From assembly GCA_903871775.1 (NCBI GenBank), contig CAIQIA010000016.1:186001-250000 (forward strand): DNA of 64,000 bases, written 5' to 3'. This DNA is from an uncultured cyanobacterium (GTDB lineage: Bacteria > Cyanobacteriota > Cyanobacteriia > PCC-6307 > Cyanobiaceae). Positions 1 to 11,041 of the stretch are shown one piece after another. The first letter of the stretch is position 1; each line of letters opens with the position of its first letter. A program made the position numbers and the translations under genes. The notes under the pieces are model-generated. The model was given only the letters and a program-made list of their open reading frames with translations, ran no database searches and was not told the DNA's origin.

Positions 1-2
1 CC

Positions 3-80
3 GCCGCCTTCGGCCTGCCCCAGCCCGACTGGCGCGACGATCTGCACCACTGCCTGCTCGCCTGGACATCCCAGCCATGA
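3..80 (+). CDS. rfbD: dTDP-4-dehydrorhamnose reductase, C-terminal end only
   Basis: The last 25 codons of a gene entering from the left edge. The visible tail reads FGLPQPDWRDDLHHCLLAW, which resembles the end of RfbD proteins, where an L-P-x-W segment precedes a short terminal helix. RfbD reduces dTDP-4-keto-L-rhamnose to dTDP-L-rhamnose in the last step of the pathway. Its TGA overlaps the ATG of rfbB (ATGA), so the two are translationally coupled. The call rests on the tail plus the rfbB-rfbC neighbours. Confidence 0.75.
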   Translation, partial: AAFGLPQPDWRDDLHHCLLAWTSQP

Positions 81-1153
81 CCCGTTCGCTTCTGATCACC
101 GGCGGCGCCGGCTTCATCGCCGGCAACCTGGTGCACCACTGGGCCGCCGCCCATCCGGCCGATCGCCTGGTGGTGCTCGATGCCCTCACCTACGCCGGCA
201 ACCGGGCCACCATCGCACCGCTCATCGACAGCGGCCGGGTGGCCTTCGTGCACGGCAGCATCACCGATGGGCCGCTGGTGACCGCGCTGCTGGCCGACCA
301 CGGCATCACCCATGTGGCCCACCTGGCCGCCGAATCCCACGTCGACCGTTCGATCAGCGGCCCCGGCGCCTTTCTCGACACCAACATCCACGGCACCTTC
401 GTGCTGCTCGAGGCCTTCCGCACCCACTGGACCGCCGCCGGCAGCCCCGACCACTGGCGCTTTCTGCACGTGAGCACCGACGAGGTGTTCGGCTCCCTCG
501 AACCCCACGACCCCGCCTTCCACGAAGGCACCCCCTACGCCCCCCGCTCGCCCTATGCCGCCAGCAAGGCCGCCAGCGACCACCTGGCCCGCGCCTGGCA
601 GCACACCTACGGCCTGCCGGTGCTGGTGAGCAACTGCTCCAACAACTACGGGCCCTACCACTTCCCCGAGAAGCTCATCCCCCTCACCCTCATCAACATC
701 CTGCTGGGGCGGCCCATCCCGGTCTACGGCGACGGCCAGAACGTGCGCGACTGGCTGTTCGTCGAAGACCACTGCCGCGCCCTCGACCGCATCCTCGAGG
801 CCGGCACCCCCGGCGGCACCTACTGCATCGGCGGCTGCAACGAGGTGGCCAACCTCGACCTGGTGCATCAGCTCTGCGACCTGATGGACGAACTGGCCCC
901 CGAGCTGCCCGTGCGCCCCAGCCGCGGCCTGATCCGCTTCGTGGCCGACCGGCCCGGCCACGACCGCCGCTATGCCATCGATGCCTCGCTGCTGCAGCGC
1001 GAGCTGGGCTGGCAGCCGCAGGTCACCGTCGCCGAAGGCCTGCGCCGCACGGTGGCCTGGTACCTGGCCCATCCCGACTGGTGGCGGCCCCTGCTCTCCG
1101 ACACCTACGCCGCCTACCTCGACAGCCAGTACGCCCAACGGCTCAACCCCTGA
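77..1153 (+). CDS. rfbB: dTDP-glucose 4,6-dehydratase
   Basis: 358 aa, the usual length for RmlB/RfbB, a cytosolic NAD-dependent short-chain dehydrogenase that converts dTDP-D-glucose to dTDP-4-keto-6-deoxyglucose. The N-terminal Rossmann motif is TGGAGFIAGN (family form GGxGFIGSN, so the usual GS is AG here). The catalytic STDEVFG segment and the YAASK tyrosine-lysine pair follow. The start ATG overlaps the upstream rfbD stop, and rfbC begins 5 nt after this gene's stop, so rfbD-rfbB-rfbC form one transcription unit making dTDP-rhamnose for surface polysaccharide. Confidence 0.96.
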   Translation: MTRSLLITGGAGFIAGNLVHHWAAAHPADRLVVLDALTYAGNRATIAPLIDSGRVAFVHGSITDGPLVTALLADHGITHVAHLAAESHVDRSISGPGAFLDTNIHGTFVLLEAFRTHWTAAGSPDHWRFLHVSTDEVFGSLEPHDPAFHEGTPYAPRSPYAASKAASDHLARAWQHTYGLPVLVSNCSNNYGPYHFPEKLIPLTLINILLGRPIPVYGDGQNVRDWLFVEDHCRALDRILEAGTPGGTYCIGGCNEVANLDLVHQLCDLMDELAPELPVRPSRGLIRFVADRPGHDRRYAIDASLLQRELGWQPQVTVAEGLRRTVAWYLAHPDWWRPLLSDTYAAYLDSQYAQRLNP

Positions 1154-1158
1154 CCGCC

Positions 1159-1734
1159 ATGGAGATCGAACCCCAGTCCATCCCCGAGGTGCTGCTGCTC
1201 AAGCCGAAGGTGTTCGGCGACGAACGCGGCTTCTTCGTCGAGACCGCTCGCGAGACGGTGCTGCGCGAGGCCGGCATCCCGCCCCTGGTGCAGCACAACC
1301 AGTCGCGCTCGGGTGCCGGCGTGCTGCGGGGCCTGCACTACCAGCTGGTGCAGCCCCAGGGCAAGCTGGTGCGCTGCGCCCGCGGCCGGGTCTTCGATGT
1401 GGCGGTCGACGTGCGCCGCGGCTCCCCCTGGTACGGCCAGTGGGTGGGCGCCGTGCTCGATGACGTGAACCACCATCAGCTGTGGGTGCCCCCCGGCTTC
1501 GCCCATGGCTTCGTGGTGCTCAGCCCCCTCGCCGACTTCTGCTACCTCTGCTCTGACTACTACCATCCGCCGTCAGAGCAGGGCATCCGCTGGGACGACC
1601 CCGCCATCGCCATCGCCTGGCCCCCCCTGCCCGAGGGGGTGACCGTGCAGCTGTCGGCCAAGGACCAGGCGGCCCCCACCCTCGCCGCCCAGGCTGCTGA
1701 ACGACTGCCAGTGTTCACGGCCGCGGCGCCGTGA
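1159..1734 (+). CDS. rfbC: dTDP-4-dehydrorhamnose 3,5-epimerase
   Basis: 191 aa from ATG 1159, chosen because MEIEPQSIPEVLLLKPKVF matches the family N-terminus. An in-frame extension back to 1081 would run into rfbB. RmlC cupin landmarks are visible: DERGFF near residue 20, the catalytic-His segment RGLHYQL, and the W-V-P-P-G-F-A-H-G-F strand. It epimerises C3 and C5 of the keto sugar made by RfbB. Its last 20 nt overlap the 3' end of a reverse-strand small gene. Confidence 0.95.
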   Translation: MEIEPQSIPEVLLLKPKVFGDERGFFVETARETVLREAGIPPLVQHNQSRSGAGVLRGLHYQLVQPQGKLVRCARGRVFDVAVDVRRGSPWYGQWVGAVLDDVNHHQLWVPPGFAHGFVVLSPLADFCYLCSDYYHPPSEQGIRWDDPAIAIAWPPLPEGVTVQLSAKDQAAPTLAAQAAERLPVFTAAAP

Positions 1735-1939
1735 GGCGGCCCCCCAGCCAGCCCAGCACCAGCCCCACCCCCAGCCCCTGCAGCTGCCAGAACTGGTGCC
1801 GGTAGCGGTAGGGCACCGACCCCAGCTGCAAACCCACCCACAGGGCCAGGGCCACCCCCAGCAGCACCCCGCCGCCGCGCACCAGGCCACCGCCCTCGGG
1901 CGGCCGTCGATCGAGGGGCCCGTCGGCCAAGGCAATCAA
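1715..1939 (-). CDS. Small predicted membrane protein, unknown function
   Basis: About 74 aa from a TTG (an internal TTG at 1930 is the alternative). Two hydrophobic segments, GGVLLGVALALWVGLQLG and LGVGLVLGWLGG, flank a basic aromatic turn (PYRYRHQFWQ), giving a two-helix hairpin. I do not recognise the family. The composition looks like a real membrane protein and not an antisense shadow. It overlaps rfbC tail-to-tail by 20 nt and is divergent from the glycosyltransferase gene. The start is uncertain because no clear ribosome binding site is visible. Confidence 0.5.
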   Translation of the reverse strand: MIALADGPLDRRPPEGGGLVRGGGVLLGVALALWVGLQLGSVPYRYRHQFWQLQGLGVGLVLGWLGGRLTAPRP

Positions 1940-1955
1940 TGCGCACGCCGTAATC

Positions 1956-4544
1956 TTGCCGCAGCCAGGCGCCCGCGTCGTCGACCCTTCGGTTCCCCTG
2001 CAGCAGGCGGTGTGGATCCGCCTCACGGTCCGGGCGGCCCTGCCCTGCCGCGGTGAACCCGTGCGGCTGCAGCTCACCCTGCGCAACGGCCGCAGCCAGG
2101 TGCTCGAGCTGCCCCTCTGCGATCTCACGGCCGTCGAGCGGCTGCTGCTGCCCCTCGACGACGCCCCTACGGCGGTGGCGGTGCTCAGCGCCCCCGAGGC
2201 CCTCGCCACCAGCTGGCAGACCCTCACGCCCGCCACTGCCGCCCTGGCCCTGGCCCGCGAGCTCTGCGCCGACGACCCCGGCACCCTCTACGGCGATCCG
2301 CTCGAGCTGGGCCGCGAGCTCGAACTGCTGGGCCTCGATCCCCTCGACCGCCTCTGGGGGCGCTACCGCCGCTGGCTGCACGAGCGCCCCCGGCCCCTGT
2401 TCCGCCGCACCGCCCTCGGCCGCCGCCAGCTGCCCACCGACTTCCGCCATCCCGACGACACCGTCGCCCTGGTGCGGGCCCTGGCCGTGGCCTGCGACCG
2501 GCGCAACGACCCCGCCCTGCCCCTGGTGTCGATCGTCATCCCCACCTACGGCAAGGACCCCTACACCCTGCGCTGCCTCGAATGCGTGCTGCAGGCCCAG
2601 CGGCGCCAGCCCGTGCCGCGCCAGCGGCTCGAGCTGATCGTCATCGACGACGCCGCCCCCGCCGAAGATCCGCCGCTGCTGCCGGCCCTCGAAGGCCTGC
2701 CAGGCCTCACCCTGCTGCGCAACCCCGACAACCTCGGCTTTCTGCGCAGCTGCAACCGCGCCGCCGGCCAGGCCACAGGCGACTGGATCTGCTTTCTCAA
2801 CAACGACACCGTCGTCGCCGACGGCTGGCTCGACGAGCTGCTCGACAGCTTCTGCTGGTTCCCCGACGCCGGCCTGGTGGGGCCGATGCTGCTCTACCCC
2901 AACGGCACCCTGCAGGAGGCCGGTGGCATCGTCTGGCAAGACGGCAGCGCCTGGAACTACGGCCGCAACGGCGATCCCGATGACCCCGCCCACGGCTTCG
3001 CCCGCGATGTCGACTACGTCTCGGGGGCGTGCATCCTGCTGCCCACGGCCCTGTTCCGCGAACTGGGGGGCTTCGACGGCCGCTATTCGCCCGCCTACTA
3101 CGAAGACACCGACCTGGCGCTGGCGGTCAAGGCCGCGGGCCGGCGGGTGATCTACCAGCCGCGGGCGCGGGTGATCCACTTCGAAGGCATCAGCAGCGGC
3201 CGCGACGAAGAATCGGGGGCCAAGCGCTTTCAGCTGCGCAACCAGCAGCTGTTCTTCCGCAAATGGCAAACCCACCTGGCCAGCCATGGCGCCAACGGCC
3301 AGGACGTGCTGACCCACCGCAACCGCGGCCGCCGGGCCCGCATCCTGGTGCTCGAGAGCTGCACCCCCACCCCCGACCAGGACGCCGGCTCGTATTTCAT
3401 CGTGGTGCTGCTCTGGAGCCTGCTGCTGCTGGGCTACGACGTCAGCTTCATCGCCGTCGACAACCTGCTCTACATGCCCGACTACAGCGGCTGGCTGCAG
3501 CGGCTGGGGGTCGAGGTGATCAGCCATCCCCACATCGACAGCCTCGAGCAGCACCTGGCCCAGGCGGGCAGCAGCCTCGATGCCGTGCTGCTGGCCCGGC
3601 CCGACGTGGCCGAACGGGCCCTCGAGCCCCTCAAGACCCACGCCCCCCATGCCCGCCTGCTGTACTACACCCACGACCTGCACCATCTGCGGCTCGAACG
3701 CCAGCGGCAGATCGAGCCGGCAGCGGTGAGCGACGAGGCGATCGAGGGCATGCGCCGCCTCGAGAAAGAAGTGGTCGATGTGGTCGACGGGGTGCTGTAC
3801 CTGAGCGACAGCGAGCGCGACGAAGCCCTGCGGCGGCTGCAGCCCCGCTCCCGCGCCCACGTGCTCCCCCCGCCCCTGGCCGGCCGCCGCGCCGCCGCCG
3901 GCCACGGCCAGCGGTCCGACCTGGTGTTTCTCGGCGGCTTCCGCCATCCCCCCAACGTCGACGCGGCCCTGTTCTTCGTGCACGAGGTGATGCCGCTGCT
4001 GCGCCAGGCCGGCAGCGGGCTGCGGCTGCACCTGGTGGGGGCCAGCCCCACCGCCGAGCTGCTCGCCCTCGCCGGGCCCGATGTGATCGTGCATGGCCAC
4101 GTCGACGACCTCGACGGGCTGCTGGCCACCCGCCGCATCGCCGTCGCCCCCCTGCGCTATGGCGCCGGCGTCAAGGGCAAGGTGCTCACCATGCTCGGCG
4201 CCGGCGTGCCGCTGGTGGGCACCGCCGTTGCCGCCGAAGGCATCGGCCTGCGCGACGGCATCACCTACCTGCGGGCCGAAGAACCGGCCGAGTTCGCCCG
4301 TTCGATCCTCGAGCTGCACCGTTCTGCCGATCTCTGGCAGTCGATCGCCGATGCCGCACACCGCCACGGCGAAGAGGGCTGGGGCCTGGCCGGCGGCCTC
4401 GAGCGGCTGCGGATGATCCTGGCCGACCAGCTGCTGCCGGTGCCCGAGGTCTGCCCCGCCTGGGTCGACCTGCCCCCCCTCACCGGCCTGCGCCTCGGCC
4501 CCGAAGGATTGCTCAGCTTCTACACCCTGCGCGGCCACGGCTGA
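1956..4544 (+). CDS. Two-domain glycosyltransferase (GT2 plus GT4-like)
   Basis: 862 aa if the TTG at 1956 is used; a GTG at 2010 would remove 18 residues. About 185 residues of unassigned N-terminal sequence precede a GT-A family 2 domain that begins at SIVIPTYGKD (about 191) and has the metal/nucleotide motif FLNNDT (about 281). A second glycosyltransferase region starts near 460 (RILVLESCTPTPDQDAGS) and ends in a GT-B C-terminal half (FLGGFRHPPN near 657, then YGAGVKGKV). Such fusions build O-antigen or capsule repeats. The position directly after the rhamnose genes suggests it may use dTDP-rhamnose, but donor and acceptor cannot be read from sequence. Confidence 0.88.
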   Translation: MPQPGARVVDPSVPLQQAVWIRLTVRAALPCRGEPVRLQLTLRNGRSQVLELPLCDLTAVERLLLPLDDAPTAVAVLSAPEALATSWQTLTPATAALALARELCADDPGTLYGDPLELGRELELLGLDPLDRLWGRYRRWLHERPRPLFRRTALGRRQLPTDFRHPDDTVALVRALAVACDRRNDPALPLVSIVIPTYGKDPYTLRCLECVLQAQRRQPVPRQRLELIVIDDAAPAEDPPLLPALEGLPGLTLLRNPDNLGFLRSCNRAAGQATGDWICFLNNDTVVADGWLDELLDSFCWFPDAGLVGPMLLYPNGTLQEAGGIVWQDGSAWNYGRNGDPDDPAHGFARDVDYVSGACILLPTALFRELGGFDGRYSPAYYEDTDLALAVKAAGRRVIYQPRARVIHFEGISSGRDEESGAKRFQLRNQQLFFRKWQTHLASHGANGQDVLTHRNRGRRARILVLESCTPTPDQDAGSYFIVVLLWSLLLLGYDVSFIAVDNLLYMPDYSGWLQRLGVEVISHPHIDSLEQHLAQAGSSLDAVLLARPDVAERALEPLKTHAPHARLLYYTHDLHHLRLERQRQIEPAAVSDEAIEGMRRLEKEVVDVVDGVLYLSDSERDEALRRLQPRSRAHVLPPPLAGRRAAAGHGQRSDLVFLGGFRHPPNVDAALFFVHEVMPLLRQAGSGLRLHLVGASPTAELLALAGPDVIVHGHVDDLDGLLATRRIAVAPLRYGAGVKGKVLTMLGAGVPLVGTAVAAEGIGLRDGITYLRAEEPAEFARSILELHRSADLWQSIADAAHRHGEEGWGLAGGLERLRMILADQLLPVPEVCPAWVDLPPLTGLRLGPEGLLSFYTLRGHG

Positions 4545-4604
4545 GGGGGGCCCACCCCCGCGGGCAGAATCAGCCCAGCCCCCGCCTCAGACCGCGGCTT
4601 CTGC

Positions 4605-6027
<1,423 letters not shown>

Positions 6028-6050
<23 letters not shown>

Positions 6051-6240
6051 CCCGGTCGCGCATCGTCTGCTCGATCCGGCGGATGCGGGCGGCGGTGCGG
6101 GTCCACACCTCACGCCGCAGCCCCGGCTCGCAGCCCTCCACCAGCTGCTCGATCGGCTCCCCCCGCTCGAAGGCATCCCACAGTTCCCGTTCGAGCCGGG
6201 CGATCTCGACGAAATTCCAGCGTTGCCACCAGGCCGTCAC
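6028..6240 (-). CDS. Small conserved-type hypothetical protein, 70 aa
   Basis: 70 aa from a GTG at 6240, preceded six bases upstream by GGAG. The sequence starts [18 protein letters not shown] and is rich in alternating acidic and basic residues ([17 protein letters not shown]), so a compact helical soluble protein is likely. Family unknown to me. It follows ugd by 26 nt on the same strand and could be the last gene of the galE-uxs-ugd run. The stop lies inside the cysS 3' end on the other strand. Confidence 0.65.
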
Positions 6241-6266
6241 CGCAGGCTCCGCAGACTGCGACGACC

Positions 6267-7664
6267 CTAGGCCGCCAGCACCAGCGACGGATCGCCCAGG
6301 CCCACCCGCCAGACCTTGAGGCCCGCCGCCCGGGCCGCCTCGAGATCGGCCAGGCCACGGGCATCGAACAGCCAGGCCGGATGGCGCATCACCATCGCCA
6401 GGGCGGCCCAGTCGAGGCTGGCGTAGGCATCCCATTCGGTGAGGATGATCAGGGCATCGGCACCGGCGGCGGCGGCGGCCACCTCGGGGCAGAACTGCCA
6501 GCCACCGTCGGCGTCGCTGCTGGCGCAACCCAGGTCGCTGGCGATGGTGTCGGGATCGACCTTGGGGTCGTGGATGGCCAGCCGCGCCCCCTCTTCGAGC
6601 AGCGCCTGGCAGATGCGGATCGCCGGTGTTTCGCGGGTGTCGTTGGTGTTGGCCTTGAAGGCAAAGCCCAGCACCGCCAGCCGTTTGCCGGTCACGGTGC
6701 CGAACAGGCGCGACACCACCAGCTGGGCGATGCGCTCCTGCTGCCAGGTGTTGATCTCAACGACGCTCTCCCAGTAGCGGGCAACGGTCTCGAGCCGGTA
6801 GTGGCGGCAGAGGTACACGAGGTTGAGAATGTCTTTCTGGAAGCAGCTGCCGCCGTAGCCGGGGCCGCTCTTGAGAAACTTCGAACCGATGCGGCTGTCG
6901 CTGCCGATCGCCCGGGCCACCTCGTTGACATCGGCACCGGTGGCTTCGCAGAGGGCGGCGATCGAATTGATCGACGAGATGCGCTGGGCCAGGTAGGCAT
7001 TGGCGGTGAGCTTGCTCAGCTCACTGCTCCAGAGGTTGGTGAACAGAATCCGCTCCCGCGGCACCCAGCGGCCATAGACCGACGCCAGGGCTTCGCGGGC
7101 CGCGGCGTCTTCGCCGCCGATCAGCACCCGGTCGGGTTGCTCGAGATCGGCGATGGCGGTGCCTTCGGCCAGAAATTCAGGGTTCGACAGCACCACGAAC
7201 GAGCGGCCCTGGGTGTTCGAGCCGAGAATCGCCTGCACGGTTTCGGCGGTGCGCACCGGCAGGGTGCTTTTTTCGACCACGATCGTGTGCCCCTGGGCGT
7301 GTTCGGCCACCTGGCGGGCGCAGAGCTCGATCCAGCGCAGGTCGCTGGCCTGGCCGGCGCCGATGCCGCGGGTCTTGGTGGGGGTGTTCACCGACAGAAA
7401 GACCATGTCGGCCATCGCGATGGCGGCATTGACATCGGTCGAGAAGTGCAGGTTGCGGCCCCGGGCCCGACCCACCACCTCGGCCAGCCCCGGCTCATAC
7501 ACCGGCAGTTTCACCAGATCGTCGTCGTTCCAGGCGGCGATGCGCCGCTCGTTGATGTCGACCACATGCACCTGAATGTCGGGGCAGCGGTCGGCGATCA
7601 CACTCATCGTCGGCCCGCCAACGTAACCGGCCCCGAGGCAGCAGATGGTGCGGATCGTCGTCAT
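6267..7664 (-). CDS. ugd: UDP-glucose 6-dehydrogenase
   Basis: 465 aa, close to the longer animal/plant-type UGDH. It oxidises UDP-glucose twice with NAD+ to UDP-glucuronate. The NAD motif GAGYVGGPT is at residues 11-19, and the catalytic cysteine is C274 in GGSCFQKDI. Other family blocks are SNPEFLAEGTA and GFAFKANTNDTRETP. It lies 45 nt downstream of the UDP-glucuronate decarboxylase gene, which would consume its product, and both follow galE, so a nucleotide-sugar operon is likely. Confidence 0.95.
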   Translation of the reverse strand: MTTIRTICCLGAGYVGGPTMSVIADRCPDIQVHVVDINERRIAAWNDDDLVKLPVYEPGLAEVVGRARGRNLHFSTDVNAAIAMADMVFLSVNTPTKTRGIGAGQASDLRWIELCARQVAEHAQGHTIVVEKSTLPVRTAETVQAILGSNTQGRSFVVLSNPEFLAEGTAIADLEQPDRVLIGGEDAAAREALASVYGRWVPRERILFTNLWSSELSKLTANAYLAQRISSINSIAALCEATGADVNEVARAIGSDSRIGSKFLKSGPGYGGSCFQKDILNLVYLCRHYRLETVARYWESVVEINTWQQERIAQLVVSRLFGTVTGKRLAVLGFAFKANTNDTRETPAIRICQALLEEGARLAIHDPKVDPDTIASDLGCASSDADGGWQFCPEVAAAAAGADALIILTEWDAYASLDWAALAMVMRHPAWLFDARGLADLEAARAAGLKVWRVGLGDPSLVLAA

Positions 7665-7709
7665 GGCAGCGGCAGAAGGTTGAAGGGAGAGCGATAGTCA
7701 GAGACGGCC

Positions 7710-8645
7710 TCAGGCGGCCAGCTCGTCGCGGAAATGGGCGATGGTCGGTTGCAGCCCCTGGGCCAGGGGAATCTGCGGCTCCCACCCCAGCACCGCCCGG
7801 GCCAGGTCGATCACCGGCTGGCGCTGCAGCGGATCGTCCTGGGGCAGGGGCCGCTGCACCAGCTCAAGGCCGGGGTTGATCTGCCCGCGGATCAGTTCGG
7901 CCAGTTCGCGGATCGTGAATTCGCCTGGATTACCGAGATTGATGGGCCCCGTCTGATCACAATTCATCAGCCGGATCAGCCCCTCCACCAGATCATCAAC
8001 GTAGCAGAAACTGCGGGTCTGGGAGCCATCGCCATAGAGCGTCAACGGCTCACCCCGCAGGGCCTGCACGATGAAGTTGCTGACCACGCGCCCATCATTG
8101 GGCAACATCCGCGGGCCGTAGGTGTTGAAAATGCGCGCCACCCGCACCTCGGTGCCGTGCATGCGGCGGTAGTCGAAGCAGAGGGTCTCGGCGATGCGTT
8201 TGCCCTCGTCGTAACACGAGCGGATGCCGATGGTGTTGACACAGCCGCGGTAGCTCTCGGGTTGCGGATGCACCTCGGGATCGCCATACACCTCGCTGGT
8301 GCTGGCCAGCAGCAGGCGGGCCCCCACCCGCCGGGCCAGCCCCAGCATGTTGTAGGTGCCCAGAAAGCTGGTCTTGGCGGTCTTGATCGGGTTGAACTGG
8401 TAATGCACCGGCGAGGCGGGGCAGGCCAGGTGCCAGATCCGGTCGACCTCGAGCCTGATCGGTTCGGTGACGTCGTGGCGGATCAGTTCGAAGCGGGGAT
8501 GGCCGATCCAGCGGGCGATGTTGGCCTTGCGGCCCGTGAAGTAGTTGTCGAGGCAGATCACCTCGTCGCCGGCGGCCATGAGCCGATCGACCAGGTGCGA
8601 GCCCACGAAGCCGGCCCCGCCGGTGACCAGATGACGCAGAGACAT
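7710..8645 (-). CDS. uxs: UDP-glucuronate decarboxylase (UDP-xylose synthase)
   Basis: 311 aa from ATG 8645 ([17 protein letters not shown]); a TTG 15 nt upstream is less likely. It is an NAD-dependent SDR enzyme that decarboxylates UDP-glucuronate to UDP-xylose. Family signatures are the dinucleotide motif [43 protein letters not shown], the catalytic pair in SCYDEGKR, and [11 protein letters not shown]. The ugd gene just downstream supplies its substrate. The product may be xylose for surface polysaccharide. Confidence 0.94.
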   Translation of the reverse strand: MSLRHLVTGGAGFVGSHLVDRLMAAGDEVICLDNYFTGRKANIARWIGHPRFELIRHDVTEPIRLEVDRIWHLACPASPVHYQFNPIKTAKTSFLGTYNMLGLARRVGARLLLASTSEVYGDPEVHPQPESYRGCVNTIGIRSCYDEGKRIAETLCFDYRRMHGTEVRVARIFNTYGPRMLPNDGRVVSNFIVQALRGEPLTLYGDGSQTRSFCYVDDLVEGLIRLMNCDQTGPINLGNPGEFTIRELAELIRGQINPGLELVQRPLPQDDPLQRQPVIDLARAVLGWEPQIPLAQGLQPTIAHFRDELAA

Positions 8646-8699
8646 GGCAGGCGCAGGCAACGGGGAACAGGGAACGGTGTGAACCTGGGTGGGCAGAGG

Positions 8700-9761
8700 T
8701 CAGCGGCCGGGCAGGGCCTGGTGCCAGCGCCAGGCGTCGGCCAGGATCGTCGGCAGGTCAGACCGGCGCGGCTCCCAGCCCAGCTCGCCGCGGGCCCGGT
8801 CGGCGCAGGCCACCAGCCGCGGCGGGTCGCCCCCGCGGCGGGGGGCCACATGGGCCAGCAGACCGCGGCCGGTCACGGCCTTGGCCGCCTCGATCACCTC
8901 CTGCACCGACGCGCCCTGGCCCGTGCCGAGGTTGTACACCAGGGTGCGGAAGGGCACGGGCGCACCATCGGCCGCCGGCGCCGCCCGCCGCAGCAGCAGC
9001 CGGTTCACCGCCAGCAGGTGGGCCTCGGCCAGGTCGCAGACATGGGTGTAATCGCGGATGCCCGTGCCATCGGGGGTGTCGAAGTCATCGCCGAAGATCT
9101 GCAGAAAGGGCGAACGCCCCGTCATCGCATCCAGCACCCGCGGAATCAGGTGCGTCTCGGGATCGTGCACCTCGCCGATCTCGCCGTCGGGGTCGGCGCC
9201 GGCGGCATTGAAGTAGCGCAGGATGATGCTCGGCAGGCCATGGGCCAGGGCCAGATCGCGGATCAGCTCTTCAACCATCCGCTTCGAGCGCCCGTAGGGA
9301 TTGATCGGTTCGAGCGGATGGTCTTCGGTCAGCGTCAATGTGCGCGGCAGGCCGTACACCGCACAGCTCGACGAAAAGATGAACGGCGCCGGGCCCGAGG
9401 CGGCCGCCGCCCCCACCTCCACCACCGCCTGCAGCAGGCTGAGGGCCTCACTGACGTTGCTGCCGTAGTACTCGGCCGGCCGCTGCCACGACTCACCGAC
9501 GATGCTGCGGCCGGCGAAATGGATCACCGCCTCGACGCGCTGGCCAGCGCAGGCCGGATGGTCGCCCGTGAGAAGCGAGCGCACGAGGGCCCCGTCGCCG
9601 ACGCGGCCCTCCACGAACGGCACCCGCAGCGTGTCTTCGACCACGGCCCGGCGGCCGCTCGAGAAGTCATCGAGCACCAGGGGCGAGTGGCCGGCCTGGC
9701 GCAGGGCCTTGACGGTGTGGGACCCGATGTAACCGGCCCCGCCGGTCACCAGAATCAACAT
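8700..9761 (-). CDS. galE: UDP-glucose 4-epimerase
   Basis: 353 aa SDR enzyme interconverting UDP-glucose and UDP-galactose. Starts MLILVTGGAGYIGSHTV (NAD-binding GGAGYIGSH), with FSSSCAVYG and the catalytic Y-x3-K in NPYGRSKRMVEE. The length is slightly above the usual 330-340 because of inserted proline/alanine-rich loops. First gene of a reverse-strand set followed by uxs and ugd with gaps of about 50 nt. Its promoter should lie in the 145-nt divergent gap shared with the membrane protein gene at 9907. Confidence 0.95.
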   Translation of the reverse strand: MLILVTGGAGYIGSHTVKALRQAGHSPLVLDDFSSGRRAVVEDTLRVPFVEGRVGDGALVRSLLTGDHPACAGQRVEAVIHFAGRSIVGESWQRPAEYYGSNVSEALSLLQAVVEVGAAAASGPAPFIFSSSCAVYGLPRTLTLTEDHPLEPINPYGRSKRMVEELIRDLALAHGLPSIILRYFNAAGADPDGEIGEVHDPETHLIPRVLDAMTGRSPFLQIFGDDFDTPDGTGIRDYTHVCDLAEAHLLAVNRLLLRRAAPAADGAPVPFRTLVYNLGTGQGASVQEVIEAAKAVTGRGLLAHVAPRRGGDPPRLVACADRARGELGWEPRRSDLPTILADAWRWHQALPGR

Positions 9762-9906
9762 GGCAATGACCCCTGGTCGCCGACCGCTTCAGGCGGCGCG
9801 ACTCTCTCACATTGGCTCCCATTCCGAAATCGACCGGTGTCGACCTGTGGTCGAAACGGGTGGCCATGGCTACGGTCCGGCAAGCGTTTTACACCCCCGC
9901 CACCCC

Positions 9907-10665
9907 ATGGCTCTCTCCACGACCGAGCCCGCACCCCTCGCGGTGATCAGCATGCTGCAGAAAGGCTGGCAGGGCTTTCGCAGGGCCCCGTGGCTCTTCG
10001 TGGGGTTCACCCTCGTGTCGCTTCTGCTCAACTGGATCACCTCGGCGATGCAGGAGCGGGCCACCGATGCCATGGAGGCTGCCGACGGAGTGGCCATCGC
10101 GCCGCTGATTCTCTTCGTCATCGGCCTGGTGCTCAGCGTGCTGGTGAGCCTGTGGACCAACATCGGGCTCTTCCGTGGGGCCTGGAAGGCCATCGGCGGC
10201 GAGACGCCGGTGCTGGCCGACTTCATCCGCCTCGACTGGGCGGCGATGCGGCGGCTGTTGCTGATGGGTCTGCTGCTGCTGGCGATCTTCGGCGCCGTGA
10301 TCCTGATCGCCGTGCTCACCGGGGGCCTGCTGAGCATGATCAGGCTCGAGCTGAGCATCCTGCCGCTGGTGGCCGGGTCCCTGGTGGTGATCTGGCTCTC
10401 GGTCACCCAGATGTTCCATCTGCCCCTGGTGGTCGCCCGGGGCGATCAACCCTGGACCGCCTTCCAGCACGGCCGTGAGGTGGTGCAGCCCCAGTTCGTC
10501 CGCATGATCGGCTTTGGCCTGCTGATGTTCGCCATCACCCTGCTGGGCGTGCTGGTGTTCGGGGTGGGCATCCTCGTGGCGGCTCCGGTGGTGGTCTGCT
10601 CCCTGGTGGCCGCCTACCGCTCCCTGTTCGGCGACGAAGACCGCACCGGCTTCCTCGCCGGCTGA
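9907..10665 (+). CDS. Multi-pass membrane protein of unknown function
   Basis: 252 aa from ATG 9907. About six hydrophobic segments are visible, for example WLFVGFTLVSLLLNWI near 30, LILFVIGLVLSVLVSL near 65, LLLMGLLLLAIFGAVILIAV near 115, and two more in the last 60 residues. Family not identified; the layout is like other bacterial inner-membrane proteins with paired helices and no catalytic motif. Stands alone, divergent from galE and ending 1 nt before the stop of the convergent DUF1818 gene. Confidence 0.8.
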   Translation: MALSTTEPAPLAVISMLQKGWQGFRRAPWLFVGFTLVSLLLNWITSAMQERATDAMEAADGVAIAPLILFVIGLVLSVLVSLWTNIGLFRGAWKAIGGETPVLADFIRLDWAAMRRLLLMGLLLLAIFGAVILIAVLTGGLLSMIRLELSILPLVAGSLVVIWLSVTQMFHLPLVVARGDQPWTAFQHGREVVQPQFVRMIGFGLLMFAITLLGVLVFGVGILVAAPVVVCSLVAAYRSLFGDEDRTGFLAG

Positions 10666-10666
10666 G

Positions 10667-11041
10667 TCACCAGCCCCCGGCGCTGAGCAGGGCCTGGGCC
10701 ACCGCCCCGGCCGCCGGTGCCGGCCAGCCGGCCTCAACGCCGCGGCCGGCACCGCTGAGCACGAAACGCAGCGCCCAGGCCTGCCGGTCTCCCTCCAGTT
10801 CGATCCACCAGTCACCCTCTTCGGCGCTGATCGTGATCGCTTCTTCGGCCATCAGCTGATCGGCTAGGGCGGCATGCTGCTCGACGAGCCGGCGCAGCAG
10901 CCGGCTGAGGGTCGTGGCCTCAGCCGGCAGCAGTTCGGTGGCCCAGCCGGCACCGGCAATCAGAACGCTGTAGGGCTCCCGACCGGGATCATGGCCGTAG
11001 CGCCAGCCAGCCCCCTCACGCAGCAGCCGCTGCCGACTCAC
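10667..11041 (-). CDS. DUF1818 family protein
   Basis: 124 aa. The start [19 protein letters not shown], followed by [14 protein letters not shown] and a WWIELEGDR strand, matches the cyanobacteria-specific DUF1818 family, small alpha/beta proteins of unknown role. The GTG start overlaps the rpoZ stop (GTGA), so it is translated with rpoZ. That coupling hints at a link to transcription, but this is context only. Confidence 0.85.
   Translation of the reverse strand: MSRQRLLREGAGWRYGHDPGREPYSVLIAGAGWATELLPAEATTLSRLLRRLVEQHAALADQLMAEEAITISAEEGDWWIELEGDRQAWALRFVLSGAGRGVEAGWPAPAAGAVAQALLSAGGW

Noticed and set aside
1560-4538. Reverse-strand open frame of 992 codons opposite the glycosyltransferase
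   Set aside because: It is the antisense of a clear two-domain glycosyltransferase. Its Gly/Ala/Gln/His-rich composition without motifs is what high-GC DNA gives on the opposite strand.
7734-10478. Forward open frame of 914 codons across uxs and galE
   Set aside because: Spans two well-supported reverse-strand enzymes and the gap between them; no family motif.
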